Positions 15,765 to 25,103 of a stretch of DNA of 64,000 bases are shown here, piece after piece; position 1 is the stretch's first letter; each line of letters opens with the position of its first letter. The position numbers and the translations under genes are program-made. The DNA is from Tessaracoccus sp. (GTDB lineage Bacteria; Actinomycetota; Actinomycetes; Propionibacteriales; Propionibacteriaceae). The notes under the pieces were generated by a model that ran no database searches, was not told the DNA's origin, and saw only the letters and a program-made list of their open reading frames with translations. Location: contig NZ_JADJNP010000001.1 in NCBI RefSeq assembly GCF_016714275.1, positions 744,001 through 808,000 on the forward strand. The letters run 5' to 3'.

Positions 15765-17189
15765 GTGGCAAAAGTACTGACTTCCCTTCCCGTCGGCGAG
15801 CGTCTCGGCATCGCGTTCTCCGGCGGACTCGACACCTCCGTCGCCGTGGCGTGGATGCGCGAGGCCGGGGCCGTGCCCTGCACCTACACCGCCGACATCG
15901 GCCAGTACGACGAGCCGGACATCGCGTCCGTACCTGGTCGCGCCCTGCTCTACGGCGCCGAAATCTCGCGCCTGGTCGACTGCCGCGCACAGCTCGTCGA
16001 TGAGGGCCTCTCGGCGCTGGCATGCGGCGCGTTCCACATCCGGTCCGCGGGCAAGGCCTACTTCAACACCACCCCCATCGGCCGCGCAGTCACCGGCACC
16101 ATGCTCGTGCGTGCCATGGCGGAGGACGACGTGTTCATCTGGGGCGACGGCTCTACCTACAAGGGCAACGACATCGAGCGGTTCTACCGCTACGGCCTGA
16201 TGGCCAACCCGCAGTTGCGGATCTACAAGCCCTGGCTGGACCAGGACTTCGTCACGCAGCTCGGCGGCCGCGACGAGATGAGCCAGTGGCTACTCGAGCG
16301 CGACCTTCCCTACCGCGACTCCAAGGAGAAGGCGTACTCGACGGACGCCAACATCTGGGGCGCGACCCACGAAGCCAAGACCCTCGAGGACCTGAACGTC
16401 TCCCTCGAGACCGTCGAGCCCATCATGGGTGTCAAGTACTGGGATTCCTCTGTCGACATCGCGACAGAGGACGTCACCGTCGGCTTCGACATGGGCCGCC
16501 CCATCTCGATCAACGGAGTCCGCTTCGACGACGCGGTCGCCCTCGTCATGGAGGCCAACGCGATCGGCGGGCGCCACGGCCTCGGCATGAGCGACCAGAT
16601 CGAGAACCGCATCATCGAGGCGAAGTCGCGCGGCATCTACGAGGCTCCGGGCATGGCGCTGCTGTGGATCGCGTACGAGCGGCTGTTGTCGGCCATCCAC
16701 AACGAGGACACCCTCGCGAACTATCGCTCCGAGGGCCTGCGCCTCGGCCGGCTGCTGTACGAGGGCCGCTGGATCGACCCGCAGTCGCTGATGCTGCGCG
16801 AGTCCATCCAGCGCTGGGTCGCCTCCGCGGTCACCGGCGAGGTCGACCTGCGACTGCGCCGCGGGGACGACTACACCATCCTGGACACGCGCGGTCCGAA
16901 CCTGTCCTACTCCCCCGAGAAGCTCTCGATGGAGCGGGTCGAGGACGCGGCGTTCGGCCCCGTCGACCGCATCGGCCAGCTGACCATGCGCAACCTCGAC
17001 ATCGCCGACTCCCGCGCGAAGTTGGAGCTGTACGCCACCCAGGGCACGCTGCTCGCCGGCCAGGCGGACCTGATCGGCGCCATCGAGCAGGGCAGGTCCG
17101 CCGCGATCTCCGAGCTCGGCGCCGCGGCCCCGGACACCGACCTGGAGTCGGCTGCGCTGCGCTCAGCCATGGACTCGGGCACCGACTGA
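15765..17189 (+). CDS. argG: Argininosuccinate synthase (type II)
   Basis: The enzyme joins citrulline and aspartate with ATP cleavage in arginine synthesis. The 474-residue product has the N-terminal PP-loop AFSGGLDTSVAV, YTADIGQYDEPD and the GDGSTYKGNDIERF segment characteristic of the longer, E. coli-like class of ArgG. Length fits that class (about 450 residues) better than the ~400-residue class usual in Bacillus and many actinobacteria. The GTG start is leaderless. Other arg genes are absent nearby. It is an isolated metabolic gene within a polysaccharide region and ends two bases before a Stealth gene, so the two may be co-transcribed. Part of it is covered by a long shadow frame of that next gene, which I treat as non-coding. 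Confidence 0.95.
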   Translation: MAKVLTSLPVGERLGIAFSGGLDTSVAVAWMREAGAVPCTYTADIGQYDEPDIASVPGRALLYGAEISRLVDCRAQLVDEGLSALACGAFHIRSAGKAYFNTTPIGRAVTGTMLVRAMAEDDVFIWGDGSTYKGNDIERFYRYGLMANPQLRIYKPWLDQDFVTQLGGRDEMSQWLLERDLPYRDSKEKAYSTDANIWGATHEAKTLEDLNVSLETVEPIMGVKYWDSSVDIATEDVTVGFDMGRPISINGVRFDDAVALVMEANAIGGRHGLGMSDQIENRIIEAKSRGIYEAPGMALLWIAYERLLSAIHNEDTLANYRSEGLRLGRLLYEGRWIDPQSLMLRESIQRWVASAVTGEVDLRLRRGDDYTILDTRGPNLSYSPEKLSMERVEDAAFGPVDRIGQLTMRNLDIADSRAKLELYATQGTLLAGQADLIGAIEQGRSAAISELGAAAPDTDLESAALRSAMDSGTD

Positions 17190-17191
17190 TC

Positions 17192-18610
17192 GTGCGCCTC
17201 TCCACCGCGGCCCATCGCGGCCTCCGCGCCCGCGAAGCAGCGCAGGAGGCCGTGGGCCATGCGTGGACCCGGGCGCGCGACCGGCGCCTCGCTCCGCCGG
17301 ATGCGGTGTGGACGACGCTCGGCGGGCGGGCACTCGCGGCCCGGCGGGTGACCTCGTTCGTCGGCAGCAAGGCGATCGACGCCACGCTCGCGGAGGTCAC
17401 CGCCGCGTTGACGATGGCCGGCGTGATGCACGAGGTCGCGGCGACCTACCCACCGACGGTGGCCGTCCCCTCCGCGTCCTGGCCGGTGGTCATCGCCGCG
17501 TTGAAACCGCTCGATCTCCACGCCCAGCAGGCGAACGGTCCCACTCCCCTCACACGGCTCCGCCCCCAGCCGGGGGCCATCCGCGTCTTCCGGACGTGGG
17601 CGTCTCCCTCCGGCAGCTACCTGGCCGGCGCTGATGTCGGCATAGACCTCGTCCGCGGGGAGGCGCCGGCCTCGGTTCCCGCGCTCGGCGACATCGACGC
17701 CGTCTTCACCTGGGTCGACGGCGCGGACCCGGCCTGGCAGGACCGGAAGCGGCAGCGGCTGCAGACGTTGACCCATGAGTCGCTGCACGAGGCCGCCGCC
17801 AACGACGCCCGCTTCACCCAGATCGACGAGCTCCGCTACGCCCTCCGCGCCGTCGCCCGGTACGCGCCTTGGATCCGCCGCATCCACCTGGTCACCGACG
17901 GCCAGTCGCCGCGCTGGCTCGCGGACGAGTTCCCGCACGTGAGCCTCGTCCGTCACGAGGAGATCTTCTCCGACCCCACGGCCCTTCCAACCTTCAACTC
18001 GCATGCCATCGAGTCCCGGCTCCACCACATTCCGGGGCTCGCGGAGCGCTATCTGTACTTCAACGACGACTTCCTCCTCGGCCGCTACGCACAGCCGACC
18101 GACTACTTCACCACCGACGGCCGCCCGCGGGTCTTCCTCACGAAGGAGTCCGTCCCCGGCGGCGCGGCGACCCTCGAGGACCAGCCGGTCGTGGCCGCGG
18201 CGAAGAACAACGCGGAGGTCCTCGCCGCGACGACGGGCACGCGCGCGACGTTCAAGCTAAAGCATGCGCCGTACGCCACGCTGCGGTCGGTAGCGTGCGA
18301 GCTGGAGGCCCTGGCCGCGGAGCGGTTCAGGGAGACCCAGTGCTCACCGTTTCGCGCCCCGTCGGACCTCTCCGTGGCGTCGTCGCTGCTGGCCTACTAC
18401 GCACTGGCGACGGGCCGCGCCGTGAAGGGCGAGATCAGCCACTTCTACGCCGACATCGCCTCCGAAGAGCTCACCTGGCGCCTGCCCCGCCTACTTGAGC
18501 ACCGCGACGCCGCCGTCATCTGCCTGAACGCCACCTTCGACGTGCCCGCTGCGGCAGCACGTCGCGTCAGCGCCTGGGCGGGGCGCTACTTCCCCCTCCT
18601 CGCGACGTAG
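17192..18610 (+). CDS. Stealth-family phosphotransferase downstream of argG
   Basis: The frame is open far upstream into argG, but homology begins near the GTG at 17192, two bases after the argG stop; this gives 472 residues. The Stealth core is complete: DAVFTWVDGADPAW (CR1), IDELRYALRAVARYAPWI, LPTFNSHAIESRLHHIPGL with YFNDDFLLG (CR2), KHAPYATLRSVACELEAL (CR3) and CLNATFDVPAAAARR (CR4). The N-terminal ~160 residues differ from those of the other Stealth proteins here, although they again include a module ending in a GSYLAGADVGIDLV strand. Predicted role: transfer of a sugar-1-phosphate to a growing glycan. Coupling to argG may only be transcriptional read-through. Confidence 0.82.
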   Translation: MRLSTAAHRGLRAREAAQEAVGHAWTRARDRRLAPPDAVWTTLGGRALAARRVTSFVGSKAIDATLAEVTAALTMAGVMHEVAATYPPTVAVPSASWPVVIAALKPLDLHAQQANGPTPLTRLRPQPGAIRVFRTWASPSGSYLAGADVGIDLVRGEAPASVPALGDIDAVFTWVDGADPAWQDRKRQRLQTLTHESLHEAAANDARFTQIDELRYALRAVARYAPWIRRIHLVTDGQSPRWLADEFPHVSLVRHEEIFSDPTALPTFNSHAIESRLHHIPGLAERYLYFNDDFLLGRYAQPTDYFTTDGRPRVFLTKESVPGGAATLEDQPVVAAAKNNAEVLAATTGTRATFKLKHAPYATLRSVACELEALAAERFRETQCSPFRAPSDLSVASSLLAYYALATGRAVKGEISHFYADIASEELTWRLPRLLEHRDAAVICLNATFDVPAAAARRVSAWAGRYFPLLAT

Positions 18611-18741
18611 CTGATGCCTCCGCTGCTCCTGTATCGTTCCTACGAGCATCCCTGCGCTCCGACACGGGCCAGCCCCAGCTCGTCGGTCCGTAGTTTCTGC
18701 CCTCGCCCCCCGGACGAACATGCCGAGAGAGGTTGCCCCCA

Positions 18742-20442
18742 ATGGCCACTCACCTGACCGTCACCGCGATCGAGTGGGAACGGGTCCATCTGACCATCCG
18801 CCTGCAGGTCACCTCCTACGGGACGGCGGCGGACGACGTCCCCTCCGTCGACCGTATCTTCATCCGCGACGTCACCCAGTGGCACGACGTCGAGTGGTCG
18901 GGCGAGGGCGACGACAGCTACGTCGTCCACATCAACATCTCGACCTTCCGGAACCGCACCTTCCTTCCCAGCGGCACGTGGAAGTTCCACGCTGTGCTGA
19001 GCAGCGGCGAGGAGATCGGCGCGACCTGCGACCTCGACGCCGTCGATGCCCTCGACGACTACACCCGCGTTTTCCTCTTCTCGGACAATAAGAAGGCCTA
19101 CACCGTCTCGTTCGGCATCACGGAGAACGAGCTTGCTCCGTTGCTCGCCATGCGCTCGTACCTCTTCTCCCGGGGAGGGCCTGCGGCCAAGCCCTCGCTG
19201 CTGCGCCACCCGATCAAGCGCCTATGGAGGGAGGCGAAGGGCGTCACCTCCGGGGTCCGCAAGCGCAAGGTCGTCCGAATGATCTACGACGCGGAGCTGA
19301 AGGCCCATCAAATACGGCGGGCCATGCAGCGGTCAGGGGGCAATCCGCCCAGGCCGCGGATCCTTTTCGCGTCCGAGCAGCGCAATGGGCTGGAGGGCAA
19401 CCTGCTCGCCGTCCGCGACCGGATGGTCGAGCGGGGCCTTCAGAAGGACTTCGACTTCCGGTACTCCTTCCGCACACCCCAGACCGCGGAGCGCAAGACG
19501 CTCATCGCGATGCTGAGGAAGCTGGCGCAGGCCGACATCGTCCTCCTCGACGACTACTTCGCCCCGCTCGACTGGCTGAGGCTCAACCCGGAGGCCAAGT
19601 ACATTCAGCTGTGGCACGCGGGCAGCGGCTTCAAGAGCATCGGCTACAGCCGGTTCGGCAAGTTCGGCTCGCCTGCGCTCCGGAACGCCCACCGCCACTA
19701 CACCTACTCGATCACCGGGTCGCGGCACCTCAAGCACGTGTACGCGGAGGCGTTCGGCATCGAGGAGGAGGCCGTCATCCCGACTGGACTGCCCCGGATC
19801 GACGCCTTCCTCGACCCCGCACGGCAGGCCGAGGCCACCGAGCGGGTCTACCGGAGGTTCCCGAACCTGAAGGGCAAGCGCGTCATCCTCTTCGCCCCGA
19901 CCTTCCGAGGACGCGGGCTGAAGGACGCCAGCTACGACTACGGCCAGATCGACTTCGAGGAGCTGTACGACTTCTGCGGCGAGGACACCATCGTCGCGTT
20001 TCGGATGCACCACTTCATCCCCGGCCCCGTCCCGATCCCTGACTCGATGCGCGACCGTCTCGTCGACGTGTCGCACTACGCGGAGGGCAACGAGCTCCTC
20101 CTCGTCTCCGACATCCTCATCACCGACTACTCGTCGATCATCTATGAGTTCTCGCTCCTCAAGCGCCCCATGCTGTTCTTCGCCTACGACGAGCAGGTCT
20201 ACTCCGCCGTACGCGGCTTCCACCGGCGCTACGCCGAGACCGCTCCTGGCAAGATCTGCCACACGTTCGGCGAGTTGCTCACGGCTCTCAGGGACGGCGA
20301 CCACGAGACTTGGCGTGGCGACAAGTTCCGCGAGGAGAACTTCGACCACATCGACGCCCGCTCCTCAGACCGGGTCATCGACTGGTTGATCCTGGGCGAG
20401 CCGCCGCTAGAAGCCATCGCACCCGTCACGAGTCAGGGGTGA
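18742..20442 (+). CDS. CDP-glycerol/CDP-ribitol polyol-phosphotransferase (TagF/TarL-like)
   Basis: The 566-residue product has an N-terminal beta-rich ~180-residue domain (VHLTIRLQVTSYGTAADD, FIRDVTQWHDVEW), similar to the accessory domains found in TarL/TarK-like enzymes. A complete TagF-type catalytic domain follows: KYIQLWHAGSGFKSIGYSRF, TGLPRIDAFLD, ILFAPTFRGRGLKDASYDY, FRMHHFIPG and ITDYSSIIYEFSLLKRPMLF. The ATG at 18742 is preceded by GAGAGG. It heads a five-gene plus-strand operon with an IspD/TarI-like cytidylyltransferase two bases downstream. That neighbour suggests the donor may be CDP-ribitol or a related CDP-polyol rather than CDP-glycerol. Location is the cytoplasmic face of the membrane. 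Confidence 0.87.
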   Translation: MATHLTVTAIEWERVHLTIRLQVTSYGTAADDVPSVDRIFIRDVTQWHDVEWSGEGDDSYVVHINISTFRNRTFLPSGTWKFHAVLSSGEEIGATCDLDAVDALDDYTRVFLFSDNKKAYTVSFGITENELAPLLAMRSYLFSRGGPAAKPSLLRHPIKRLWREAKGVTSGVRKRKVVRMIYDAELKAHQIRRAMQRSGGNPPRPRILFASEQRNGLEGNLLAVRDRMVERGLQKDFDFRYSFRTPQTAERKTLIAMLRKLAQADIVLLDDYFAPLDWLRLNPEAKYIQLWHAGSGFKSIGYSRFGKFGSPALRNAHRHYTYSITGSRHLKHVYAEAFGIEEEAVIPTGLPRIDAFLDPARQAEATERVYRRFPNLKGKRVILFAPTFRGRGLKDASYDYGQIDFEELYDFCGEDTIVAFRMHHFIPGPVPIPDSMRDRLVDVSHYAEGNELLLVSDILITDYSSIIYEFSLLKRPMLFFAYDEQVYSAVRGFHRRYAETAPGKICHTFGELLTALRDGDHETWRGDKFREENFDHIDARSSDRVIDWLILGEPPLEAIAPVTSQG

Positions 20443-20444
20443 TC

Positions 20445-21173
20445 ATGACCACGAACGTCGCCGTCATCTTCGCCGGGGGAATGGGCACACGCATGAACAG
20501 CCACGCGTTACCCAAGCAGTTCCTCGAGATCCACGGCAAGCCGATCCTGGTCCACACACTCGAGAAGTTCGAGAACCACCCGGACATCGACGCAATCGCG
20601 CTGGCCACGCACCCCGACTGGCGGGCGATGACCGAGAAGCTGCTGCGGCGACACGAGATCACGAAGGCGCGCTGGGTCGTCAACGGCGGCGAGACAGGTC
20701 AGGAGTCGCGGCACAAGGCGCTGCGCGCGGTGGCGGCCGACGTCGACGATCCGAGCGACACCCTCGTCCTGCTGCACGACGGCGTCCGCCCCCTAATCAA
20801 CGACGAGCTCATCTCCGCCAACATCGCAACGGCGACCGAGCGCGGCAACGCCATAACCTGCACCAAGTTCAACGAGACGGTCGCGGTCAGCTCCGACGAC
20901 ACCATCAGCGAGGTCATCCCCCGCGACCACATCTACGCAGCGCAGGCCCCGCAGACGTTCCACCTCGACGAGATCCTCGGCCTATACGACCTCGCCGTCG
21001 CCCAGGGAGAGCACGACTCGATCGACTCCTGCTCGCTCATGGAGGCGCACGGCCGGACGCTGTACCGCGTCGAGGGACCCCGGTCCAACATCAAGATCAC
21101 CACGGCGGAGGACTTCTACGTGTGCCGCACCTACTTCGACGTCCTCGAGACGCGTCAGATCGCGGGCCTGTGA
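20445..21173 (+). CDS. IspD/TarI-family cytidylyltransferase (ribitol-5-phosphate type likely)
   Basis: The product is 242 residues, the normal length for IspD/TarI. It shows the N-terminal FAGGMGTRMNSHALPKQFLE nucleotide-binding segment, HDGVRPLI, and a C-terminal ITTAEDFYVCR. TarI enzymes make CDP-ribitol from ribitol-5-phosphate and CTP, while IspD works in isoprenoid synthesis. The position between a polyol-phosphotransferase and a sugar-nucleotide-type SDR favours the TarI role. The ATG follows the previous stop after two bases, and the stop shares a base with the next start (TGATG), so translation is coupled. A frame extension to 20310 overlaps the upstream gene and is rejected. Confidence 0.88.
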   Translation: MTTNVAVIFAGGMGTRMNSHALPKQFLEIHGKPILVHTLEKFENHPDIDAIALATHPDWRAMTEKLLRRHEITKARWVVNGGETGQESRHKALRAVAADVDDPSDTLVLLHDGVRPLINDELISANIATATERGNAITCTKFNETVAVSSDDTISEVIPRDHIYAAQAPQTFHLDEILGLYDLAVAQGEHDSIDSCSLMEAHGRTLYRVEGPRSNIKITTAEDFYVCRTYFDVLETRQIAGL

Positions 21174-22231
21174 TGGCGGTGGCGCTCACTCCCGTCATCG
21201 CCGAGGACGTCGCCGAGATCGTCGGCCGCGCCCTGCCCTGGGGCGAGCTTTCGGGTGCGACGGCGCTCGTCACCGGCGCCAACGGCATGCTCCCCTCCTA
21301 CGCCGTTCACACGCTCCTGGGGCTCAACGACGCCCTCGGCGCCGGCATCCGGGTCGTCGGCCTGGTCCGCAACGAACAGAAGGCACGGCGCATCCTCGGG
21401 CCGGTCCTCGACCGCCCCGACTTCGACCTCCTCGCCACCGACGTGACGGCCCTCGACGCGTTCGACGGCCCGCTCGACCTCGTCATCCACGGCGCCAGCG
21501 CGGCCCGGCCCGCGCTGCACGCGGCCGATCCGGTGGCCACGATCAAGGCAAACCTTCTCGGCAGCTTCTCGCTGCTCGACCTCTGCGTCGCGAAGGGAAC
21601 GGGGCGCTTCGTGCTGATGTCGTCGTCGGAGGTCTACGGGGCGCAACCCGCCGACGTGCGGCTGATCCCGGAGAACTCGTACGGCGGCTTCGACATCCTC
21701 GATCCGCGCGCCAGCTACTCCGAGGGCAAGCGCGCGGCGGAGACCATCGCGAGCGTCTACGCGCACCAGCACGGCATCGACGCCCGCATCGTGCGATTCG
21801 GCCACATCTACGGCCCCGGCATGGCGCTAGACGACGGCCGCGTCCAGGCCGACTTCGCCGCAAATGTCGTCCGCGGCGAGAACATCGTCCTGAACAGCGA
21901 CGGCGCCGCGATGCGAACCTACACGTATGTCGCCGACGCAGTGGCCGGGATGTTCACCGCGCTGCTCATCGGAACGGAGCGCGTCTACAACGTCGCCGAC
22001 GCGAACGGCATGGTCAGCATCCGCGAGCTCGCGCGGATGTTCGCGCAGGCACGGCCGGAGCGGAACCTGGAGCGGATCTTCGCCAACCCCGAGCACGCCG
22101 ACGACCGCGCCTACAACAGAGCCAAGTACCTGGGTCTTGACAGCTCCGCCCTTGAGGCACTGGGGTGGAGCGCGCAGGTAGACCTGACCCGCGGCATCGA
22201 CCGGATGCTGCGCAGTTACGAGAGTCGCTGA
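21173..22231 (+). CDS. Extended SDR: NAD-dependent epimerase/dehydratase family
   Basis: The 352-residue protein has a Rossmann start (ALVTGANGMLPSYAV), the SSSEVYG serine motif and the catalytic YSEGK (Tyr-x3-Lys), followed by RFGHIYGPGM. This is the pattern of extended SDRs such as UDP-glucuronate decarboxylases and dTDP-glucose dehydratases. The third glycine of the usual TGxxGxxG is replaced by Pro. Its substrate is unknown. Because it is translationally coupled to the TarI-like gene, it may make or modify the polyol or sugar that is activated there, a role played by TarJ (a different dehydrogenase family) in Bacillus and Staphylococcus. That role is inference. Confidence 0.8.
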   Translation: MAVALTPVIAEDVAEIVGRALPWGELSGATALVTGANGMLPSYAVHTLLGLNDALGAGIRVVGLVRNEQKARRILGPVLDRPDFDLLATDVTALDAFDGPLDLVIHGASAARPALHAADPVATIKANLLGSFSLLDLCVAKGTGRFVLMSSSEVYGAQPADVRLIPENSYGGFDILDPRASYSEGKRAAETIASVYAHQHGIDARIVRFGHIYGPGMALDDGRVQADFAANVVRGENIVLNSDGAAMRTYTYVADAVAGMFTALLIGTERVYNVADANGMVSIRELARMFAQARPERNLERIFANPEHADDRAYNRAKYLGLDSSALEALGWSAQVDLTRGIDRMLRSYESR

Positions 22232-22248
22232 GCAGAGAGGGTAGCGAC

Positions 22249-23553
22249 GTGCCGGCTACACCTGATCCCCTGCGGATCCTGCTGCTGACGAACCGGGATT
22301 GGGACAACGTCGGCGATCAGTTGATCGAAGCCTGCGCCATCTCCCTCATCGAGAGCGCGATGAAGAACCTCGGCTGGGAGCACGGCAGCTACCAGATAGA
22401 CAGTCGCGACGCCGAGATCATCCCTCAGCGGTACCGAGAGACTGGGGACACAAGTCTTCTTGGACCTGCCCGAGCGGCGATCTCGAATGCAGACCTCATC
22501 GTCTTCGGCGGATCGCCATTGTTCAACTACGCCTACCAAGACTTCTACCTGCGCACGATCAAGACGCTGGAATTGGCCCAGGAGTATGGGGTTCCCGCCA
22601 TCTTCTCAAGCATCGGCGTAGAGACCTTCAACGGAGAGGATCCCAAAGCCATCGCCCTCAAGGAGGCGCTCGCGCTCTCGGTGGTTCGTCAGATCACCAC
22701 GCGCGACGACCTCGACTCGCTCAGGATGTTCACCGAAGGGACGGGCCTGCCCACCGCGCTCGTCGCCGATCCCGCCGTCTTCACCGACCTCGTCCTCGGT
22801 CCCGCCGCCGCCAGACCTGCAGAGCCACGGACCGAGAGACGCATCGGTCTCATGGTTACCCGAGCGGGCATCTTCAAGGACAACGGGCTCCCGTTCACCG
22901 CTAGACGGCAGCGCCGTTTCTGGCGCGACGTGGTTACCGAGCTCACAGCCCGTGGCTATGACTACCGGCTCTTCACCACCGGACACTTCGCCGACGAGAC
23001 GCTGCTCGACCAGATGGTGAAGGAGGACGGCTTCCCGCTGCGCAAAGCCTGCATTGCCGTTAACTCGCCCGAGGAGCTACAGGCTCAACTCACTGCCTGC
23101 GACGGCGTCATCGCCTTCCGTCTCCACGCCTCCATCGCGGCCTTCGCCTACGGCATCCCGTGCATCGGGCTCTCCTGGAACCCCAAAGTCCCGTATTTCT
23201 ACCAGTCCGTTGGACTTGCACACCGTGCTCTTCCGGTCGAGCGCTGGAGCGCCGACGAGGTTGTCCCTGCTCTTGAGACCGCCATGGCCGAAGGAGTTCA
23301 CAAGGACATCGCCTTCCTCATGACCGTCTACGAGTCGCTGTTCTCGGGCATCAGGAGCGTCGTCGCTCCCGATAACGCCGTGGCACCCTACAGCCATGAC
23401 CAGCTTCGCGCCGAGCTTCAGCGCTACCCCGGAACCACCCCGCAGGAGTACCGCGCCAAGGTCACCCGCAAGCTCCGACGGGCCTATGAGGCCTATCAGC
23501 GGCACGCCTTTGTACCTGCTCAACCGAGGTCAATCGGTAAGATGCCCGCGTGA
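22249..23553 (+). CDS. Polysaccharide pyruvyl transferase family protein (first of tandem pair)
   Basis: The 434-residue protein begins with LLLTNRDWDNVGDQLIEA, the DNxGD-type start of the polysaccharide pyruvyl transferase family. It continues with IVFGGSPLFNYAYQ, VTRAGIFKDNG and FRLHASIAAFAYGIPCIGLSW, the conserved C-terminal His region. The family adds ketal-linked pyruvate from PEP to sugars or polyols of wall polymers, giving negative charge. The GTG at 22249 is preceded by AGAGAGGG. It shares GTGA with the following paralogue, which is clearly similar along its whole length. Two such genes side by side suggest two different acceptor residues. Confidence 0.83.
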   Translation: MPATPDPLRILLLTNRDWDNVGDQLIEACAISLIESAMKNLGWEHGSYQIDSRDAEIIPQRYRETGDTSLLGPARAAISNADLIVFGGSPLFNYAYQDFYLRTIKTLELAQEYGVPAIFSSIGVETFNGEDPKAIALKEALALSVVRQITTRDDLDSLRMFTEGTGLPTALVADPAVFTDLVLGPAAARPAEPRTERRIGLMVTRAGIFKDNGLPFTARRQRRFWRDVVTELTARGYDYRLFTTGHFADETLLDQMVKEDGFPLRKACIAVNSPEELQAQLTACDGVIAFRLHASIAAFAYGIPCIGLSWNPKVPYFYQSVGLAHRALPVERWSADEVVPALETAMAEGVHKDIAFLMTVYESLFSGIRSVVAPDNAVAPYSHDQLRAELQRYPGTTPQEYRAKVTRKLRRAYEAYQRHAFVPAQPRSIGKMPA

Positions 23554-24992
23554 GTTCCGATCAAAATGCCGCCGCCCCTCAGACCGTGCGCGCACCCGCA
23601 CCGGGGAGCAAGGTCCGGGTTCTCCTGCTCACCAACAGGGACTCCGACAACGTCGGTGACCAGTTGATCGAGGCGTCCGCGATCTCACTGATCAAAGGCG
23701 TCATGAAGACCCTCGGGCTGCCACCGCGATCGTACGTCATCCGCAGCCGTGCGGCCGGAATCATCTCCAAGGCCTACCTGAAGAGCGGCAACCCCGCGCT
23801 GCTCAAGCCGGCCCGCGACGCCATCGCCAGCTCCGACGTCATCGTCTTCGGCGGGGCACCCTTGTTCAACTACTCCTACCAGATGTTCTACCTACGAACG
23901 ATCCGCACGATCGAGTTGGCCCAGGAGTACGGCATCCCGGTCCTGTTCTCCAGCATCGGCGTAGAACCATTCGACGACACCAACCCCAAGTCCCTGCAAC
24001 TCAAGAAGGCTCTCGAACTACCCGTCGTCCGGCAGATCACCACCCGAGACGACCTCGCCTCTGTGGAGAAGTACGTCGAGGGAACCGACATCGCCATCGC
24101 CCACGTGTCCGACCCAGCCGTCTTCGCCGACATCATCTTCGCCGCATCGCGACCGGCACCTTCCCAACCCATGACTGTTGGTGGGCGCCTCAGGCGCGCG
24201 ATCCCGGCTCCCCTAGAGCGGGCCATCCGTCGCCTGCTCGGCAGACCCACTCCAACTAGAGGGTCCTCGGTCGCACCGGACTCGGGACGCCCGCAGTCCC
24301 CGAGAAAGAAGCAGATCGGTCTCGTGGTCACCCGCGCCGGGATCTTCAAAGACAACGGGATCAAGTTCACGCTCGCGGATCAGCGCTCATTTTGGAGGGA
24401 TATTATCGCGGAGTTGACGGCCCGCGGCTATGACTACTCCTTGTTCACCACCGGACACTTCGCCGACGAAGCGGTCCTCGATCTGATGGTCAAATCAGAC
24501 GGGATCCCGGCGGCCAAGGCGGCCGTCACTGTGAACTCGCCAGAAGAACTACACACCCAACTCAGCGCCTGCGACGGCATCATCGCCTTCCGCCTCCACG
24601 CCTCCATCGCAGCCTTCGCCTACGGCATCCCCTCCATAGGACTCTCCTGGAACTTCAAAGTCCCCTACTTCTACCAGTCCGTCGGCCACCACGACAGGGC
24701 CCTCGACCCCAGCCGCTGGACCGCCACCGACGTCATCCCAGCACTAGAAAAGGCCATGAAAGAAGGCGTAACAAAAGACGAAGCCTTCCTCATGAGTGTA
24801 TACGACACCCTCTTCACCGGACTCAAAAGCATCATCACGCCGGACAGCAAGACCACGCCCTGGACCTACACCCAACTCCAAGCCCAACTCCCCCGCTACG
24901 AAGGAACCAGCGAGAAAGAATACCGCGAAAAAGTCACACGAAAGCTCCGCCGCACCTACGAGAACTACCGACGCGTCGCGTACAAGAGTTGA
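23550..24992 (+). CDS. Polysaccharide pyruvyl transferase family protein (second of tandem pair)
   Basis: The 480-residue product is a paralogue of the preceding gene: LLLTNRDSDNVGDQLIEA, IVFGGAPLFNYSYQMFYL, VTRAGIFKDNGIKF, FRLHASIAAFAYGIPSIGLSW. It differs by a ~45-residue basic, Pro/Ser-rich insertion near residues 200-250 (VGGRLRRAIPAPLERAIRRL and on) absent from its neighbour. The GTG start overlaps the upstream stop by four bases. Codon use shifts toward A-ending codons in the last ~250 bases, unlike the rest of the operon, which may mark recombination. It is the last gene of the operon; the next gene is convergent. Confidence 0.82.
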   Translation: MSSDQNAAAPQTVRAPAPGSKVRVLLLTNRDSDNVGDQLIEASAISLIKGVMKTLGLPPRSYVIRSRAAGIISKAYLKSGNPALLKPARDAIASSDVIVFGGAPLFNYSYQMFYLRTIRTIELAQEYGIPVLFSSIGVEPFDDTNPKSLQLKKALELPVVRQITTRDDLASVEKYVEGTDIAIAHVSDPAVFADIIFAASRPAPSQPMTVGGRLRRAIPAPLERAIRRLLGRPTPTRGSSVAPDSGRPQSPRKKQIGLVVTRAGIFKDNGIKFTLADQRSFWRDIIAELTARGYDYSLFTTGHFADEAVLDLMVKSDGIPAAKAAVTVNSPEELHTQLSACDGIIAFRLHASIAAFAYGIPSIGLSWNFKVPYFYQSVGHHDRALDPSRWTATDVIPALEKAMKEGVTKDEAFLMSVYDTLFTGLKSIITPDSKTTPWTYTQLQAQLPRYEGTSEKEYREKVTRKLRRTYENYRRVAYKS

Positions 24993-25103
24993 GATATGGA
25001 GCGCCACTCGCGCCTTGTTCTGCCAGTAGAGCGCGAAACGATTCCTGACCGGGATCGACCTCTGAGGGCGACTCGGTCCTCGTCACGTCGTGTTTCCGCA
25101 GCG

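Noticed and set aside
16022..17191. Long plus-strand frame inside argG joined to the Stealth gene
   Set aside because: It is the +1 shadow of argG; Stealth similarity begins only at the GTG at 17192.
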